This document shows, in pieces, positions 6,826 through 16,135 of a stretch of DNA of 64,000 bases. The notes below the pieces were generated by a model. The model was not told where the DNA came from. It did not search any database and saw only the letters and a list, made by a program, of their open reading frames with translations. The stretch is from Oceanococcus atlanticus (lineage in GTDB: Bacteria > Pseudomonadota > Gammaproteobacteria > Nevskiales > Oceanococcaceae), in assembly GCF_002088235.1 (NCBI RefSeq), contig NZ_AQQV01000001.1:1054001-1118000 (forward strand). Direction: 5' to 3'. How positions within the stretch are numbered: position 1 is the stretch's first letter; each line of letters begins with the position of its first letter. The position numbers were made by a program, and so were the translations under genes.

Positions 6826-9150
6826 TCAAAACGTGTATGACACGGTGAACGACAACGTGTCGCGGTCTTTAAGCGGGTTGTAGGTCCCGCCTTCAAATGA
6901 GTAACGCAACTCGGTCAACCATTGGTTGAGGTAGCTGAAACGCAAACCGACCAGACCGCTCAACTTACCTTCCTGGAAGTTCTGGCCCAGGCCCGGAGCA
7001 ATCCCGTCAATGTCGTAGAACAACGCCACCACCGGGAGGAAATTCCAACCGCGGAAGAAATCGTTGTAGGTGATCTGAGACACCACGCGAACACCGTAGG
7101 CCAAATCATCGCCGAACTGGTCGGGATCCTGCGCCGTCGGGTTCTGGCGGCAAGGCTCAGCTTCCGCACCGTCAATCGTCGAGTAGGTCTGTCGTACACA
7201 GCGCGCATCGCCATCACCATTGGTATCCGCACCACTGGTCAAGGCGGAGCTGTCGGCGATGCCATTGGTCGTACCATCGGCCCCGCTGCTGGCGTGCGTA
7301 TTGGTTTCCGCACCCTGGAACTGAATCTCGTTCAGGCTGGGCATGTCGATGATGTGGGTCAGACCAAACTCTGCCAAGAGCAGAATCTGATCCGCCTTGA
7401 CCGGATTCTCGGTCGCACCGAAGGTGCGCAACAAGGACGTCACCAACTGACCTTGCTTGAGCTCCTCATAACCACGGATATACATGCCCGGGGTTACTTC
7501 TTCCTTGCGGTAGACGCTCTGCACATAGTCCGGCACCGCCATACGGCGCCCCGGCAGCACTGTGGCTGGCACACCCAGTCCAAGCAGCGGCTCGACCAAG
7601 CCGGACAGACCGGCTGCAATCAGATCGGCCGCCGGCGGCACACCGATATTGATGTTGTTGCGCGGGAAGGCCGGCTGCAGAGCGGCGAAGATCAGGTCAA
7701 CGGTGTGAATCTGCACCGGATGGTTGGGTCGGAAGGTGTACTCACCGGCCCAAGCCCAGTTGCCCACGGTGGTGTTGAAGCTGACCCCGAACAAATGGCG
7801 GTTTTCCGGATATTCGACAAACAACCGTGCCGTATCGATAGGCAGCGGCTCATCGATCAAGCGCAAGGTGCCAATGTCACCGACAAGCGCGCCGCAACCC
7901 GCCAGCAATCCAACGATATTGGTGGCGTCAGCAGCGCAGCTCTCCTGTGCGGCCAGGAAGCTGACCAACGGCAGGCGTGAATGGGTGTTGTGGTAGTAAA
8001 AACCGAACTCGGTGCCGTTGTTGAAGTTCTCAGCAAAGTACTTCAGGGCCAAACCGAACTGACCGCCATCGCGCGGCTTGCGGTCCGGCAAGCGATAGAT
8101 GGTGCGTCCGCCAGCAGAGCCCAATGAAAACGGATCTTCAGAGTTGTCCTGCGAGGAGTAGATGTTGCCCGGATCTTCAGGTGCCTTGCCGAACGACAGC
8201 ATGGCGTGCTGACCACCGGCATCGTCGCCGCCCAGAATGTCGCTTACCGAGAAAAAGGTCCCAGGTGCATCGATACGGGCCGGCAGCCACTCGTACTGAT
8301 AGAACGCTTCGGCATACAGATTGAGCGACAGATCCACCCCGGCATAGACCATACCCAGCGGCTGGAACAACTCAGCCAGGTCAAAACCGGCGGTACGCTG
8401 ACGCACCAGATCCGGCGGGTTGACGGTGTTCACGCTGTTCAGCGGCAGCGCGCTGGCTTCGCCCCAGACAAAACCCTGGCGACCCACGCGCAGATTTACG
8501 TTCTTGCCCAGCAGCGGGAAGTTGGTCGACACAAAGGCATCTTGCAGCTCGAAGTGTGAGCCAAACTGGTTCATCGCTTCGCCGCTGAGACTTGAACTCG
8601 GGCGCTGCAGCGTCGTATCCGGATGGCTCTGATCGAAATCCAGATAAGTGTTGTTGAACAGCCAGATACCGCTGGTCTGGAAATTCAGATTCTTCCAGCT
8701 GAATTTGAGCTTGGTGTTCATTTTGAACGCCGCTGACACCATGTCGCCGCGATCAAAGTTGAGGTTCCCGTCGTCGCCGTTGATGTTGTACGAACCCGGC
8801 GAGTTGACGTAAGCGAGGTTCAGTGCCGGATCGCTGGTGTTGTTACAGGTACCGCCGATCAGCCCACGATCTTCGTATTCCTGCGCATCCGCGTATGTGA
8901 TCGGCTGACTGAAATCCGGATTGTCGGTGTAATTGGTAAGGGTACACAGGCCAGGCTGCAAGTTGATCTTCGCGACGAGGTCATCCGCGCGCTCTTCCAT
9001 GCGCCAGGCTGCACCGACCGAAATCGTGCTGTCCCAGGAACCGTAAATTTCACCAAAATCGAATTGCAGCGCCAGGGCCTGCGGCACAACCAAAAATGAG
9101 CCAGCCGTCACCAATCCTGACAGCCCCCTGACTACTGAAGTCTTCAGCAC
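6826..9150 (-). CDS. DUF1302-family outer-membrane-type protein
   Basis: A 774-residue secreted protein. A signal peptide ends near PQALAL. The mature part begins with a beta-strand pattern (FDFGEIYGSWDSTISVGAAWRM split by turns) and carries a region like LRVGRQGFVWGEASALPLNSVN. It ends in alternating strands terminating in FTVSYTF, with the C-terminal aromatic residue typical of outer-membrane beta-barrels. DUF1302 proteins are usually encoded beside DUF1329 proteins, Ycf48-like propellers and MMPL-type RND exporters. Here DUF1329 is absent. The start is GTG at 9150, with GGGGAG upstream. It is the first gene of the module. Function is unknown; an outer-membrane port for the RND substrate is inference. 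Confidence 0.8.
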   Translation of the reverse strand: MLKTSVVRGLSGLVTAGSFLVVPQALALQFDFGEIYGSWDSTISVGAAWRMEERADDLVAKINLQPGLCTLTNYTDNPDFSQPITYADAQEYEDRGLIGGTCNNTSDPALNLAYVNSPGSYNINGDDGNLNFDRGDMVSAAFKMNTKLKFSWKNLNFQTSGIWLFNNTYLDFDQSHPDTTLQRPSSSLSGEAMNQFGSHFELQDAFVSTNFPLLGKNVNLRVGRQGFVWGEASALPLNSVNTVNPPDLVRQRTAGFDLAELFQPLGMVYAGVDLSLNLYAEAFYQYEWLPARIDAPGTFFSVSDILGGDDAGGQHAMLSFGKAPEDPGNIYSSQDNSEDPFSLGSAGGRTIYRLPDRKPRDGGQFGLALKYFAENFNNGTEFGFYYHNTHSRLPLVSFLAAQESCAADATNIVGLLAGCGALVGDIGTLRLIDEPLPIDTARLFVEYPENRHLFGVSFNTTVGNWAWAGEYTFRPNHPVQIHTVDLIFAALQPAFPRNNINIGVPPAADLIAAGLSGLVEPLLGLGVPATVLPGRRMAVPDYVQSVYRKEEVTPGMYIRGYEELKQGQLVTSLLRTFGATENPVKADQILLLAEFGLTHIIDMPSLNEIQFQGAETNTHASSGADGTTNGIADSSALTSGADTNGDGDARCVRQTYSTIDGAEAEPCRQNPTAQDPDQFGDDLAYGVRVVSQITYNDFFRGWNFLPVVALFYDIDGIAPGLGQNFQEGKLSGLVGLRFSYLNQWLTELRYSFEGGTYNPLKDRDTLSFTVSYTF

Positions 9151-9268
9151 AACATTCTCCCCAAGTTATCTCACACCCGCAGCCCGCTGCTGATCCATTC
9201 TACGTCGGCAACTTCTTGTCGCCTGTTTGCGGGTTCCAACAGACGAGTTTGTAACAGACGGCCTGTTC

Positions 9269-10033
9269 TCAGGCAAGCGAAGAAGGCTTGTCGGAGGTCC
9301 GCCAGATCAGTGCGGCCATCCGCCCGGTAACCGAATCCCGTCTATAGGAGAAAAAACTCTGTGCGTCGCTGTGTGTGCACCAGCGCCCTCCCCAGATCTC
9401 GTCCACACCGCATTGCGCAAGCTGAATACGCGCCAATCGTGGCAAATCGGCAAACCAGCGCCCTTCACCCTTGGCGACAAAGGCCTCCTGGCTATGCGCC
9501 CAGCGCTGAATAAATGCTGCGCGCACGTCCGGCCCGACTTCAAAGGCTGCAGGCCCGATACACGGCCCAAGCCAGGCCTGCCAACGCGCGCCGCCATGTG
9601 ATTGCGCCAGCATCTGCAAACTCTGCTCGATGATGCCAGCGGCCAGCCCGCGCCAGCCGGCGTGGATGGCGGCCACGCACTGGCCCGTGGTGTCACGCAA
9701 CAGCACCGGCAGGCAGTCGGCCACCATGACCGCGCAGACCCGGCCGGGTTGCCGCGTCCAGATCGCATCGGCGCGCGGCACCTGCCAGCTTGCCGTGGCC
9801 TCGACCATGCGCGTGCCGTGCACCTGTTCCAACCAGCACGGCTCAGCGGGCAGGCTCAGACGTTCGCATACACGTCGGCGGTTCGCGTGCACGTGCGCAG
9901 GGTCGTCGCCGACATGCGCGCCCAGATTCAGGCTGTCCCAGGGCGCCTGACTGACCCCACCTCGGCGCAGCGTAAAGGCGGCGCGCACCCCCGGCAGCGC
10001 CGGCCAGTCGGGCTCAAGCCAAGTGCTCGTCAT
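9269..10033 (-). CDS. pgeF: Peptidoglycan editing factor PgeF / laccase-domain (YfiH) protein
   Basis: A 254-residue member of the YfiH/PgeF (DUF152, 'multicopper polyphenol oxidase') family. The metal/active-site triad is present: His in EQVHG (residue 72), Cys in ADCLPVLL (107) and His in AIHAGWRG (124), matching the canonical H-C-H arrangement. Members act on purine nucleosides and, in E. coli, keep L-Ser out of the peptidoglycan stem peptide. It overlaps the end of rluD by about 20 nt, the conserved rluD-yfiH order. The ATG at 10033 is preferred; a GTG lies just before it. Confidence 0.92.
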   Translation of the reverse strand: MTSTWLEPDWPALPGVRAAFTLRRGGVSQAPWDSLNLGAHVGDDPAHVHANRRRVCERLSLPAEPCWLEQVHGTRMVEATASWQVPRADAIWTRQPGRVCAVMVADCLPVLLRDTTGQCVAAIHAGWRGLAAGIIEQSLQMLAQSHGGARWQAWLGPCIGPAAFEVGPDVRAAFIQRWAHSQEAFVAKGEGRWFADLPRLARIQLAQCGVDEIWGGRWCTHSDAQSFFSYRRDSVTGRMAALIWRTSDKPSSLA

Positions 10034-10997
10034 CACGCCACTGCTCGACCACGGCCTGCATATCTGCAGGCAGCGGCGCCTGGAAAACCATGCGTTCGCC
10101 GCTGGCCGGATGGGTCAGAGCCAAACTCTGCGCATGCAAAGCCTGGCGCCCCAGGGTGTGGCGGTAGGGATCGCCTCGCCGCCCGTACAGCGCATCCCCG
10201 ATCAGCGGATAGCCGGCATGCTGCATATGCACCCGAATCTGGTGGGTACGCCCGGTTTCCAGACGCACCTGCAGCACGCTGTGCTTGGCAAACTTCTCGC
10301 TCACCCGGTAGTGGGTGACGGCCTCGCGCCCACCGGCGCTGACGGCGAAGCGCAGACGCTCGCGCGGATGCCGCGCCAAAGGCGCATCAACGGTGGCTCC
10401 GGCCACCGGCACACCCCACACCAAAGCGCAATATTCACGCTCGATCTCGCGCGCTTGCAGCTCCCGAACCAGATGAGTCTGGGCCTGCGGCGTCGCAGCC
10501 ACCACCATCAAACCGGTGGTGTCTTTATCAAGCCGGTGGACGATGCCGGCACGTGCCACCGCCGCAAGCGCGGGGCGGTAATGCAGCAAGCCATTTTGCA
10601 GCGTGCCGTCACGCTGCCCCGCCCCGGGGTGCACCGTGAGTCCGGCCGGTTTGTTGATGACCAGCAGTTCGTCGTCCTCATAAACCACCTCGAAATCGAT
10701 GGCCTGCGCGACAACCTCGCTGTCCAGCGTTTCCACCAGCGGCCACACGTCGATGCGGCTGCCGCCCTGAATCTTGGCCTTGGGCGCCAAGATCTCACCA
10801 TCCACACGCACACGCTGCTGGCGAATCCAGTCCTGCAGACGTCCGCGTGAATGCTCGGGCATCAGCCCGGCCAGCAACTTGTCCAGACGCTGTCCGGCAT
10901 CGGCCATGGAAACTTCAAAGCTCAGACTTGTCTCATCCGCGCCGGGGGCGCATTCGGATGCGTGGTCTGGCTTCGCTATACTAGGTGGTTCGCTCAA
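10014..10997 (-). CDS. rluD: 23S rRNA pseudouridine(1911/1915/1917) synthase
   Basis: A 327-residue RluA-family enzyme that isomerises three uridines in helix 69 of 23S rRNA. An S4 RNA-binding domain occupies about residues 35-85 (GQRLDKLLAG). The catalytic domain contains the family motif HRLDKDTTGL (154-163) with the catalytic Asp, plus the downstream GRTHQIRVHMQHAGYPLIGD block. The predicted start is a TTG at 10997 without a convincing Shine-Dalgarno. An ATG at 10907 would remove part of the first strand of the S4 region, so the longer form is preferred but uncertain. It is divergent from bamD with only 11 nt between the starts, so the promoters must overlap coding sequence. Confidence 0.93.
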   Translation of the reverse strand: MSEPPSIAKPDHASECAPGADETSLSFEVSMADAGQRLDKLLAGLMPEHSRGRLQDWIRQQRVRVDGEILAPKAKIQGGSRIDVWPLVETLDSEVVAQAIDFEVVYEDDELLVINKPAGLTVHPGAGQRDGTLQNGLLHYRPALAAVARAGIVHRLDKDTTGLMVVAATPQAQTHLVRELQAREIEREYCALVWGVPVAGATVDAPLARHPRERLRFAVSAGGREAVTHYRVSEKFAKHSVLQVRLETGRTHQIRVHMQHAGYPLIGDALYGRRGDPYRHTLGRQALHAQSLALTHPASGERMVFQAPLPADMQAVVEQWRDDEHLA

Positions 10998-11008
10998 GGG
11001 AATAACTC

Positions 11009-12064
11009 ATGTCTCGGCTGCAATTCCGAATCCTACCGCTGGGTGCATTGTGCACGGCAGTGCTGCTCGCGTCCTGTGCCAGCAACAACGAACCCGGCAT
11101 AGGCTCTCTGCGCGACGACCCTCTGACCCCCGGCTCACTGGACGAACAGCGCGTCGCGCGGCTCAACGCAACGCAGCTCTACGATTCCGCTCGTGAGGCC
11201 CTGGACTCCTCCGACTACGCCACCGCGATGCAGCTCTATGATCGCCTGGATGCGCAATACCCGTTCTCGGAGTTCGCCACCCAGGCGCGCCTGGAAAGCA
11301 TTTATGCGCAGTATCGTTCCTACCAGCCGGAACTGGCCCTGAGCGCAGCGGACCGCTTCATGCGCTCTAACCCGCGCCACCCGGATCTGGACTACGTGCT
11401 CTATCTGCGCGGGCTGATCAACTTCGACCGTGGCGCATCCGACATTCTGGACGCCCTGGACATCGATTCCTCGACCCGCGACCCGATCAATGCGCGCCGC
11501 GCCTTCGAAGATTTTGGCCGCCTGGTCCAGCGCTTCCCCAACAGCATCTACGCCCCGGACGCACGGCAGCGCATGGTCTACCTGCGCGAGCGCATCGCGC
11601 GGCACGAAATGGCCATTGCGCGTTTCTATGAAACGCGTCGCGCCTGGGTGGCAGTGAGCCGTCGTACGCAAGACATCATTGCCAAGTATCAGGGCAGCGC
11701 AGTGATCCCCGAAGCACTGGCCATGCTGGAGCGAGCCTACGCCGAGCTGGACCTGCCCGACCGCGCCATGCAGGTGATGGCGGTGCGTGAAGCCAGCTTC
11801 CCGGCCGACATGCAGCTTGCCGAGCCGCCCAAGCCTCAGGCAGCCGTCGCCGAGTCCAAGCCGCCCAAGAAAGACAAGCGCAAGGAAAGCGACGCGCCGG
11901 CCCCAACGGCAGCACCAGCGGCCACTCCGACGCAGCCGGCAGCCCTCGAAACCAGCCCTGCTCCCACGCTAGCACCAGCTGCCACGCCGGCGCCTGCACG
12001 CTCTGAGGAGCCAAGCTTTGGTGAGGACGGCGTGCTGATGCCGCAGCTGCCCGAAGGTTTCTGA
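11009..12064 (+). CDS. bamD: Outer-membrane protein assembly factor BamD (lipoprotein)
   Basis: A 351-residue lipoprotein. The signal sequence ends in the lipobox LLASC, with Cys23 as the acylated residue. It is followed by the five TPR-like repeats of BamD/ComL (about 45-275), including YPFSEFATQARLESIYAQY and the RFPNSIYAPDARQRM repeat. BamD is the essential inner partner of BamA in outer-membrane protein insertion. Unlike the usual ~245-residue protein, it has an extra C-terminal ~80-residue Pro/Ala/Lys-rich tail (from about 275) ending FGEDGVLMPQLPEGF. The ATG follows AAGGGAAT at a proper distance. It is monocistronic and divergent from rluD. Confidence 0.93.
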   Translation: MSRLQFRILPLGALCTAVLLASCASNNEPGIGSLRDDPLTPGSLDEQRVARLNATQLYDSAREALDSSDYATAMQLYDRLDAQYPFSEFATQARLESIYAQYRSYQPELALSAADRFMRSNPRHPDLDYVLYLRGLINFDRGASDILDALDIDSSTRDPINARRAFEDFGRLVQRFPNSIYAPDARQRMVYLRERIARHEMAIARFYETRRAWVAVSRRTQDIIAKYQGSAVIPEALAMLERAYAELDLPDRAMQVMAVREASFPADMQLAEPPKPQAAVAESKPPKKDKRKESDAPAPTAAPAATPTQPAALETSPAPTLAPAATPAPARSEEPSFGEDGVLMPQLPEGF

Positions 12065-12081
12065 GCTGCGTCTGAATCACG

Positions 12082-12117
12082 CTTTCGGGCTGCGGCAGCC
12101 AAGCCACAGCCCGAAAG
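12082..12117. terminator. Inverted repeat between convergent bamD and nadE, probable bidirectional terminator
   Basis: CTTTCGGGCTG (12082-12092) and CAGCCCGAAAG (12107-12117) form a perfect 11-bp stem with a 14-nt loop, placed between two converging stop codons. Neither side has a long T-run, so it is only a probable terminator, acting on both strands. Confidence 0.55.
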
Positions 12118-12120
12118 ATC

Positions 12121-13719
12121 TCACAGCTCGCCGTATTGCGCCGTCAGCGGATAACGCCGCTCACGCCCGAAGGCGCAAGACGAGACTTTAGGCCCGGGCG
12201 CGGCCTGACGCCGCTTGTACTCCGACAACCGCACCAGCCGCACCACCCGATCAACATCGGCCTTGGCGAAACCCTGCGCGTACAGCTCGCCAACCGACGC
12301 CTCGTGCTCGATGTAAGCCTTGAGCATGGCATCAAGCTGATCGTAGGGCGGCAATGACTGATCATCACGCTGATCCGGGCGCAGCTCGGCCGATGGCGGC
12401 CGCGTGATAACCCGCTCCGGAATCACCGCAGAGCACTGGTTGCGATAACGGGCCAGGGCATAGACCTGCATTTTGTAGACATCCTTGAGTGGCGCAAAGC
12501 CACCGCACATGTCGCCATACAGGGTGCAATAACCCACCGCCATCTCGCTCTTGTTGCCGGTGGTCAGCACCACGGCGGAAAACTTGTTGGCCAGAGCCAT
12601 AAGCAGCGCACCACGAATGCGTGCCTGCAAATTCTCTTCTGCGGTATCCGGCTGGGTCCCGGCAAACGCATTCGCCAGCATCTGCTCATAGGCCTGCATG
12701 GCGGGCTCTATCGCGATGCTCTCGCATGCCACCCCCATGGCATGCGCCTGTTCAAGGGCATCATCCCGACTCATGGCCGCACTGTAGGGCGACGGCATGG
12801 CCACGCCACGCACCCGCTGCGCGCCCAGCGCATCCACTGCCAGGGCCAGCGTCACCGCCGAATCAATCCCGCCCGACAGGCCGATGTAGGCCAGGGGAAA
12901 ACCGTTGCGATCAACATAATCGCGTAGCGCCCGCACCAGCGCCTGATACAGCACCGCCACCCCCTCGGGGTCAGCGAAGTCAGGATGCCCCTCAATGCCA
13001 AACACGCCCTCAACAAAGGCCGGTGCGCGCAGCACCCGATGTCCGCTGCTGTCCCAACACTGCGAGTCGCCATCGAACACCACATCATCCTGCCCGCCGA
13101 CCGCGTTGACATAGGCGATCGCCAGTCCGGTCTCGGCCACCCGCTGACGGATCACTTCGGCGCGCTGTGCACGCTTGTGCTGGTCGAACGGCGAAGCATT
13201 GATATTGAGCAGCACCTGAGCACCCTGCGCTGCAGCCTGCGCCGCAACATCCGGCGACCACAGATCCTCGCAGATGCTCAGCCCATAACGTGTGCCATCA
13301 ACCTCGAAGATGCAGGGCGCAGTGCCGGCGCGAAAATGGCGCAGCTCGTCAAACACCCCGTAGTTGGGCAGTTTCTGCTTGCGGTAGGTGTGTCGCACCA
13401 CACCCTGGTGCAACACCGCTGCGGCGTTGTAACAGGTCTGGCCGGTGAATTCCGGGTAGCCGACCACCACGTGGATATCGCCCACCTCGGCAGCCAGCTC
13501 GAGCAGGCTGCGCTCGATCAGCTGCGGCAAGCTGCGCCGCTGCAGCAGGTCATCCGGCGGGTAACCCAGCAGGGCCAGCTCCGGGCACAACAGGATGCGC
13601 GCACCGGCGGCACACGCCTCACGCGCGGCCTCGGCGATACGCCGTACATTGCCGGCCACATCGCCCACATGCACCGGCAGTTGAGCCAGCGCGATTGTAT
13701 TCAGATTGACTGAGGTCAT
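12121..13719 (-). CDS. nadE: NAD+ synthase, glutamine-dependent
   Basis: A 532-residue two-domain enzyme that amidates nicotinic acid adenine dinucleotide to NAD+. The N-terminal nitrilase-type glutaminase domain carries the Glu-Lys-Cys triad: Glu47 in CPELALLGY, the Lys of KQKLPNY (about 114), and Cys150 in GLSICEDLW. The C-terminal ATP-pyrophosphatase domain has the PP-loop SGGIDS at 282-287 and the TTGNKSEMAVGY motif. The start at the ATG at 13719 gives a normal nitrilase N-terminus; an upstream in-frame start would run through the sucD terminator. It stands alone, convergent with bamD. Confidence 0.95.
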   Translation of the reverse strand: MTSVNLNTIALAQLPVHVGDVAGNVRRIAEAAREACAAGARILLCPELALLGYPPDDLLQRRSLPQLIERSLLELAAEVGDIHVVVGYPEFTGQTCYNAAAVLHQGVVRHTYRKQKLPNYGVFDELRHFRAGTAPCIFEVDGTRYGLSICEDLWSPDVAAQAAAQGAQVLLNINASPFDQHKRAQRAEVIRQRVAETGLAIAYVNAVGGQDDVVFDGDSQCWDSSGHRVLRAPAFVEGVFGIEGHPDFADPEGVAVLYQALVRALRDYVDRNGFPLAYIGLSGGIDSAVTLALAVDALGAQRVRGVAMPSPYSAAMSRDDALEQAHAMGVACESIAIEPAMQAYEQMLANAFAGTQPDTAEENLQARIRGALLMALANKFSAVVLTTGNKSEMAVGYCTLYGDMCGGFAPLKDVYKMQVYALARYRNQCSAVIPERVITRPPSAELRPDQRDDQSLPPYDQLDAMLKAYIEHEASVGELYAQGFAKADVDRVVRLVRLSEYKRRQAAPGPKVSSCAFGRERRYPLTAQYGEL

Positions 13720-13723
13720 AACC

Positions 13724-13752
13724 AAAAAGGGCCCGGCGCAAACCGGGCCCTT
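13724..13752 (-). terminator. Rho-independent terminator of sucCD
   Basis: AAGGGCCCGG (13727-13736) pairs with CCGGGCCCTT (13743-13752), leaving a 6-nt loop. On the minus strand the stem runs into a T-tract. It lies 28 nt past the sucD stop and a few bases before the nadE start. Confidence 0.9.
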
Positions 13753-13780
13753 GAGAGCATGCGTTGAAAGATCGCGAGCT

Positions 13781-14653
<873 letters not shown>

Positions 14654-14655
14654 GC

Positions 14656-15822
14656 TCAGGCTCCTTTGGCCGCGGCGACAACGCGCTCGGCAGCATCGGT
14701 GAGGTCAGTGGCGGCGATGATGTCAAAGCCGCTGTTGGCGAGAATTTCGCGCCCTTTTTCCACATTGGTGCCTTCCAGACGGGCCACCACGGGAATGTTC
14801 AGACCGACTTCCTTGACCGCAGAGACAATCCCCTCGGCAATCAGGTCGCAGCGCACGATGCCGCCGAAGATATTGACCAATATCGCCTTGACGTCGGCGC
14901 CGGAGGTGATCAGCTTGAAAGCCTCGGCCACGCGCTCCTTGGTGGTGCCTCCGCCAACGTCCAGGAAGTTGGCCGGCTGACCGCCGTGCAACTTGATGAT
15001 GTCCATGGTCGCCATAGCCAGACCCGCACCGTTGACCATGCAGCCAATGTCGCCATCCAGGGTCACGTAGTTCAGACCGTGAGCGGCCGCTGCACGCTCC
15101 TTCTCATCTTCCTGCGAAGGATCACGCAGCTCGGCGATGGCCTTCTGACGGAACAGGGCGTTGTCATCCATGTTGACCTTGCCATCGAGCGGCAGCAGAT
15201 TGCCGGACTCGGTCACGATCAACGGATTGATTTCCACCAGCGAGGCATCGCACTCCATGAAAATGCGATACAGACCGTTGAGAATTTTGAAGAACTCACC
15301 GATCTGACCTTTGTCCAGGCCCAGGAAGAAACCGACTTCGCGGGCGTGGTAGCCCTGCAGGCCGGCCGCCGGATTGATGTAAACGGTCTTGATCCGTTCC
15401 GGCGTTTCTTCGGCCACCTCCTCGATGCTCATGCCGCCGTCCGGCGACGCGATGATGGCAACACGCTCGGTCGCACGATCCACCAGCATCGACAGGTACA
15501 GTTCGCGCGCGATCGGTTGCGGCGACTCCACGTAGACCGAGTTGACCGGCAGACCTTCCGGCCCGGTCTGAATCGTAGCCAGATGCGTTCCGAGCATGGC
15601 CTCAGCGGCTTCTTCCACCGCCTCGATCGAATCAACCAACTTGACCCCGCCGGCCTTGCCGCGGGCGCCAGCATGAATCTGGGCCTTGACCACCCAGCGG
15701 TTGCCGCCCAGCGACTTGGCCTTTTGCCGGGCCTCATCAATCGAACTTGCCAGTTCGCCTGTCGGCACAGGAATGCCGTAACGGGCAAACAGGTCTTTAG
15801 CCTGATACTCGTGTAAATTCAT
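14656..15822 (-). CDS. sucC: Succinyl-CoA synthetase, beta subunit
   Basis: A 388-residue subunit with an N-terminal ATP-grasp domain ([20 protein letters not shown] start; [17 protein letters not shown] nucleotide-binding stretch) and a C-terminal ligase domain ([26 protein letters not shown]). It binds nucleotide and succinate and pairs with SucD. Length is exactly typical. It is first in the sucCD operon, divergent from the PP0621-type gene. The rest of the 2-oxoglutarate dehydrogenase cluster is not adjacent. Confidence 0.97.
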   Translation of the reverse strand: MNLHEYQAKDLFARYGIPVPTGELASSIDEARQKAKSLGGNRWVVKAQIHAGARGKAGGVKLVDSIEAVEEAAEAMLGTHLATIQTGPEGLPVNSVYVESPQPIARELYLSMLVDRATERVAIIASPDGGMSIEEVAEETPERIKTVYINPAAGLQGYHAREVGFFLGLDKGQIGEFFKILNGLYRIFMECDASLVEINPLIVTESGNLLPLDGKVNMDDNALFRQKAIAELRDPSQEDEKERAAAAHGLNYVTLDGDIGCMVNGAGLAMATMDIIKLHGGQPANFLDVGGGTTKERVAEAFKLITSGADVKAILVNIFGGIVRCDLIAEGIVSAVKEVGLNIPVVARLEGTNVEKGREILANSGFDIIAATDLTDAAERVVAAAKGA

Positions 15823-15916
15823 CAGTGGTGTTCCCAGGATTGAGGCCCCGCGGGCCGGTATGTGCGGCGCAGTACACTAGCTCATCCGCCATGGCGGGGC
15901 AAAAACGCAACGTTAC

Positions 15917-16135
15917 GTGACGATGATACTACTGCGCATACTGCTTCTGGGTGGGATTGTCTGGCTGGTCTGGATGGCGTGGCGGCAGCTGCGCCCCTCA
16001 CAGCCCGAACCGCCGTCCGACGCATTTGAGCCTATGCTCAAGTGCTGTATTTGCGAGGCTCACGTGCCTCGCGCTCAGGCCATTGATATTGAAGGTAAAA
16101 CATATTGCCGTGAGCACGCCCCGACAGGAACCTGA
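15917..16135 (+). CDS. PP0621-family small membrane-anchored zinc-ribbon-like protein
   Basis: A 72-residue protein with an N-terminal transmembrane helix (ILLRILLLGGIVWLVWMAW) and a compact C-terminal segment, MLKCCICEAHVPRAQAI...YCREH, with a CxxC plus Cys/His pattern that could bind a metal. Members of this family (named after Pseudomonas putida PP0621) are repeatedly found just before pilS. Function is unknown. The start is GTG at 15917, or ATG at 15923. Its 3' end overlaps the start of pilS by about 26 nt, which suggests co-expression. Confidence 0.75.
   Translation: MTMILLRILLLGGIVWLVWMAWRQLRPSQPEPPSDAFEPMLKCCICEAHVPRAQAIDIEGKTYCREHAPTGT

Noticed and set aside
6922-7980. 352-codon open frame on the plus strand
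   Set aside because: Antisense to the DUF1302 gene, no start signal or domain.
10950-10985. Possible bamD promoter with TATACT at 10977-10982
   Set aside because: The -10 is good but no acceptable -35 sits 16-18 nt upstream, so it is not listed as a feature.
15951-16109. N-terminal extension of pilS
   Set aside because: It runs through the PP0621-type gene in another frame and shows no similarity to PilS.
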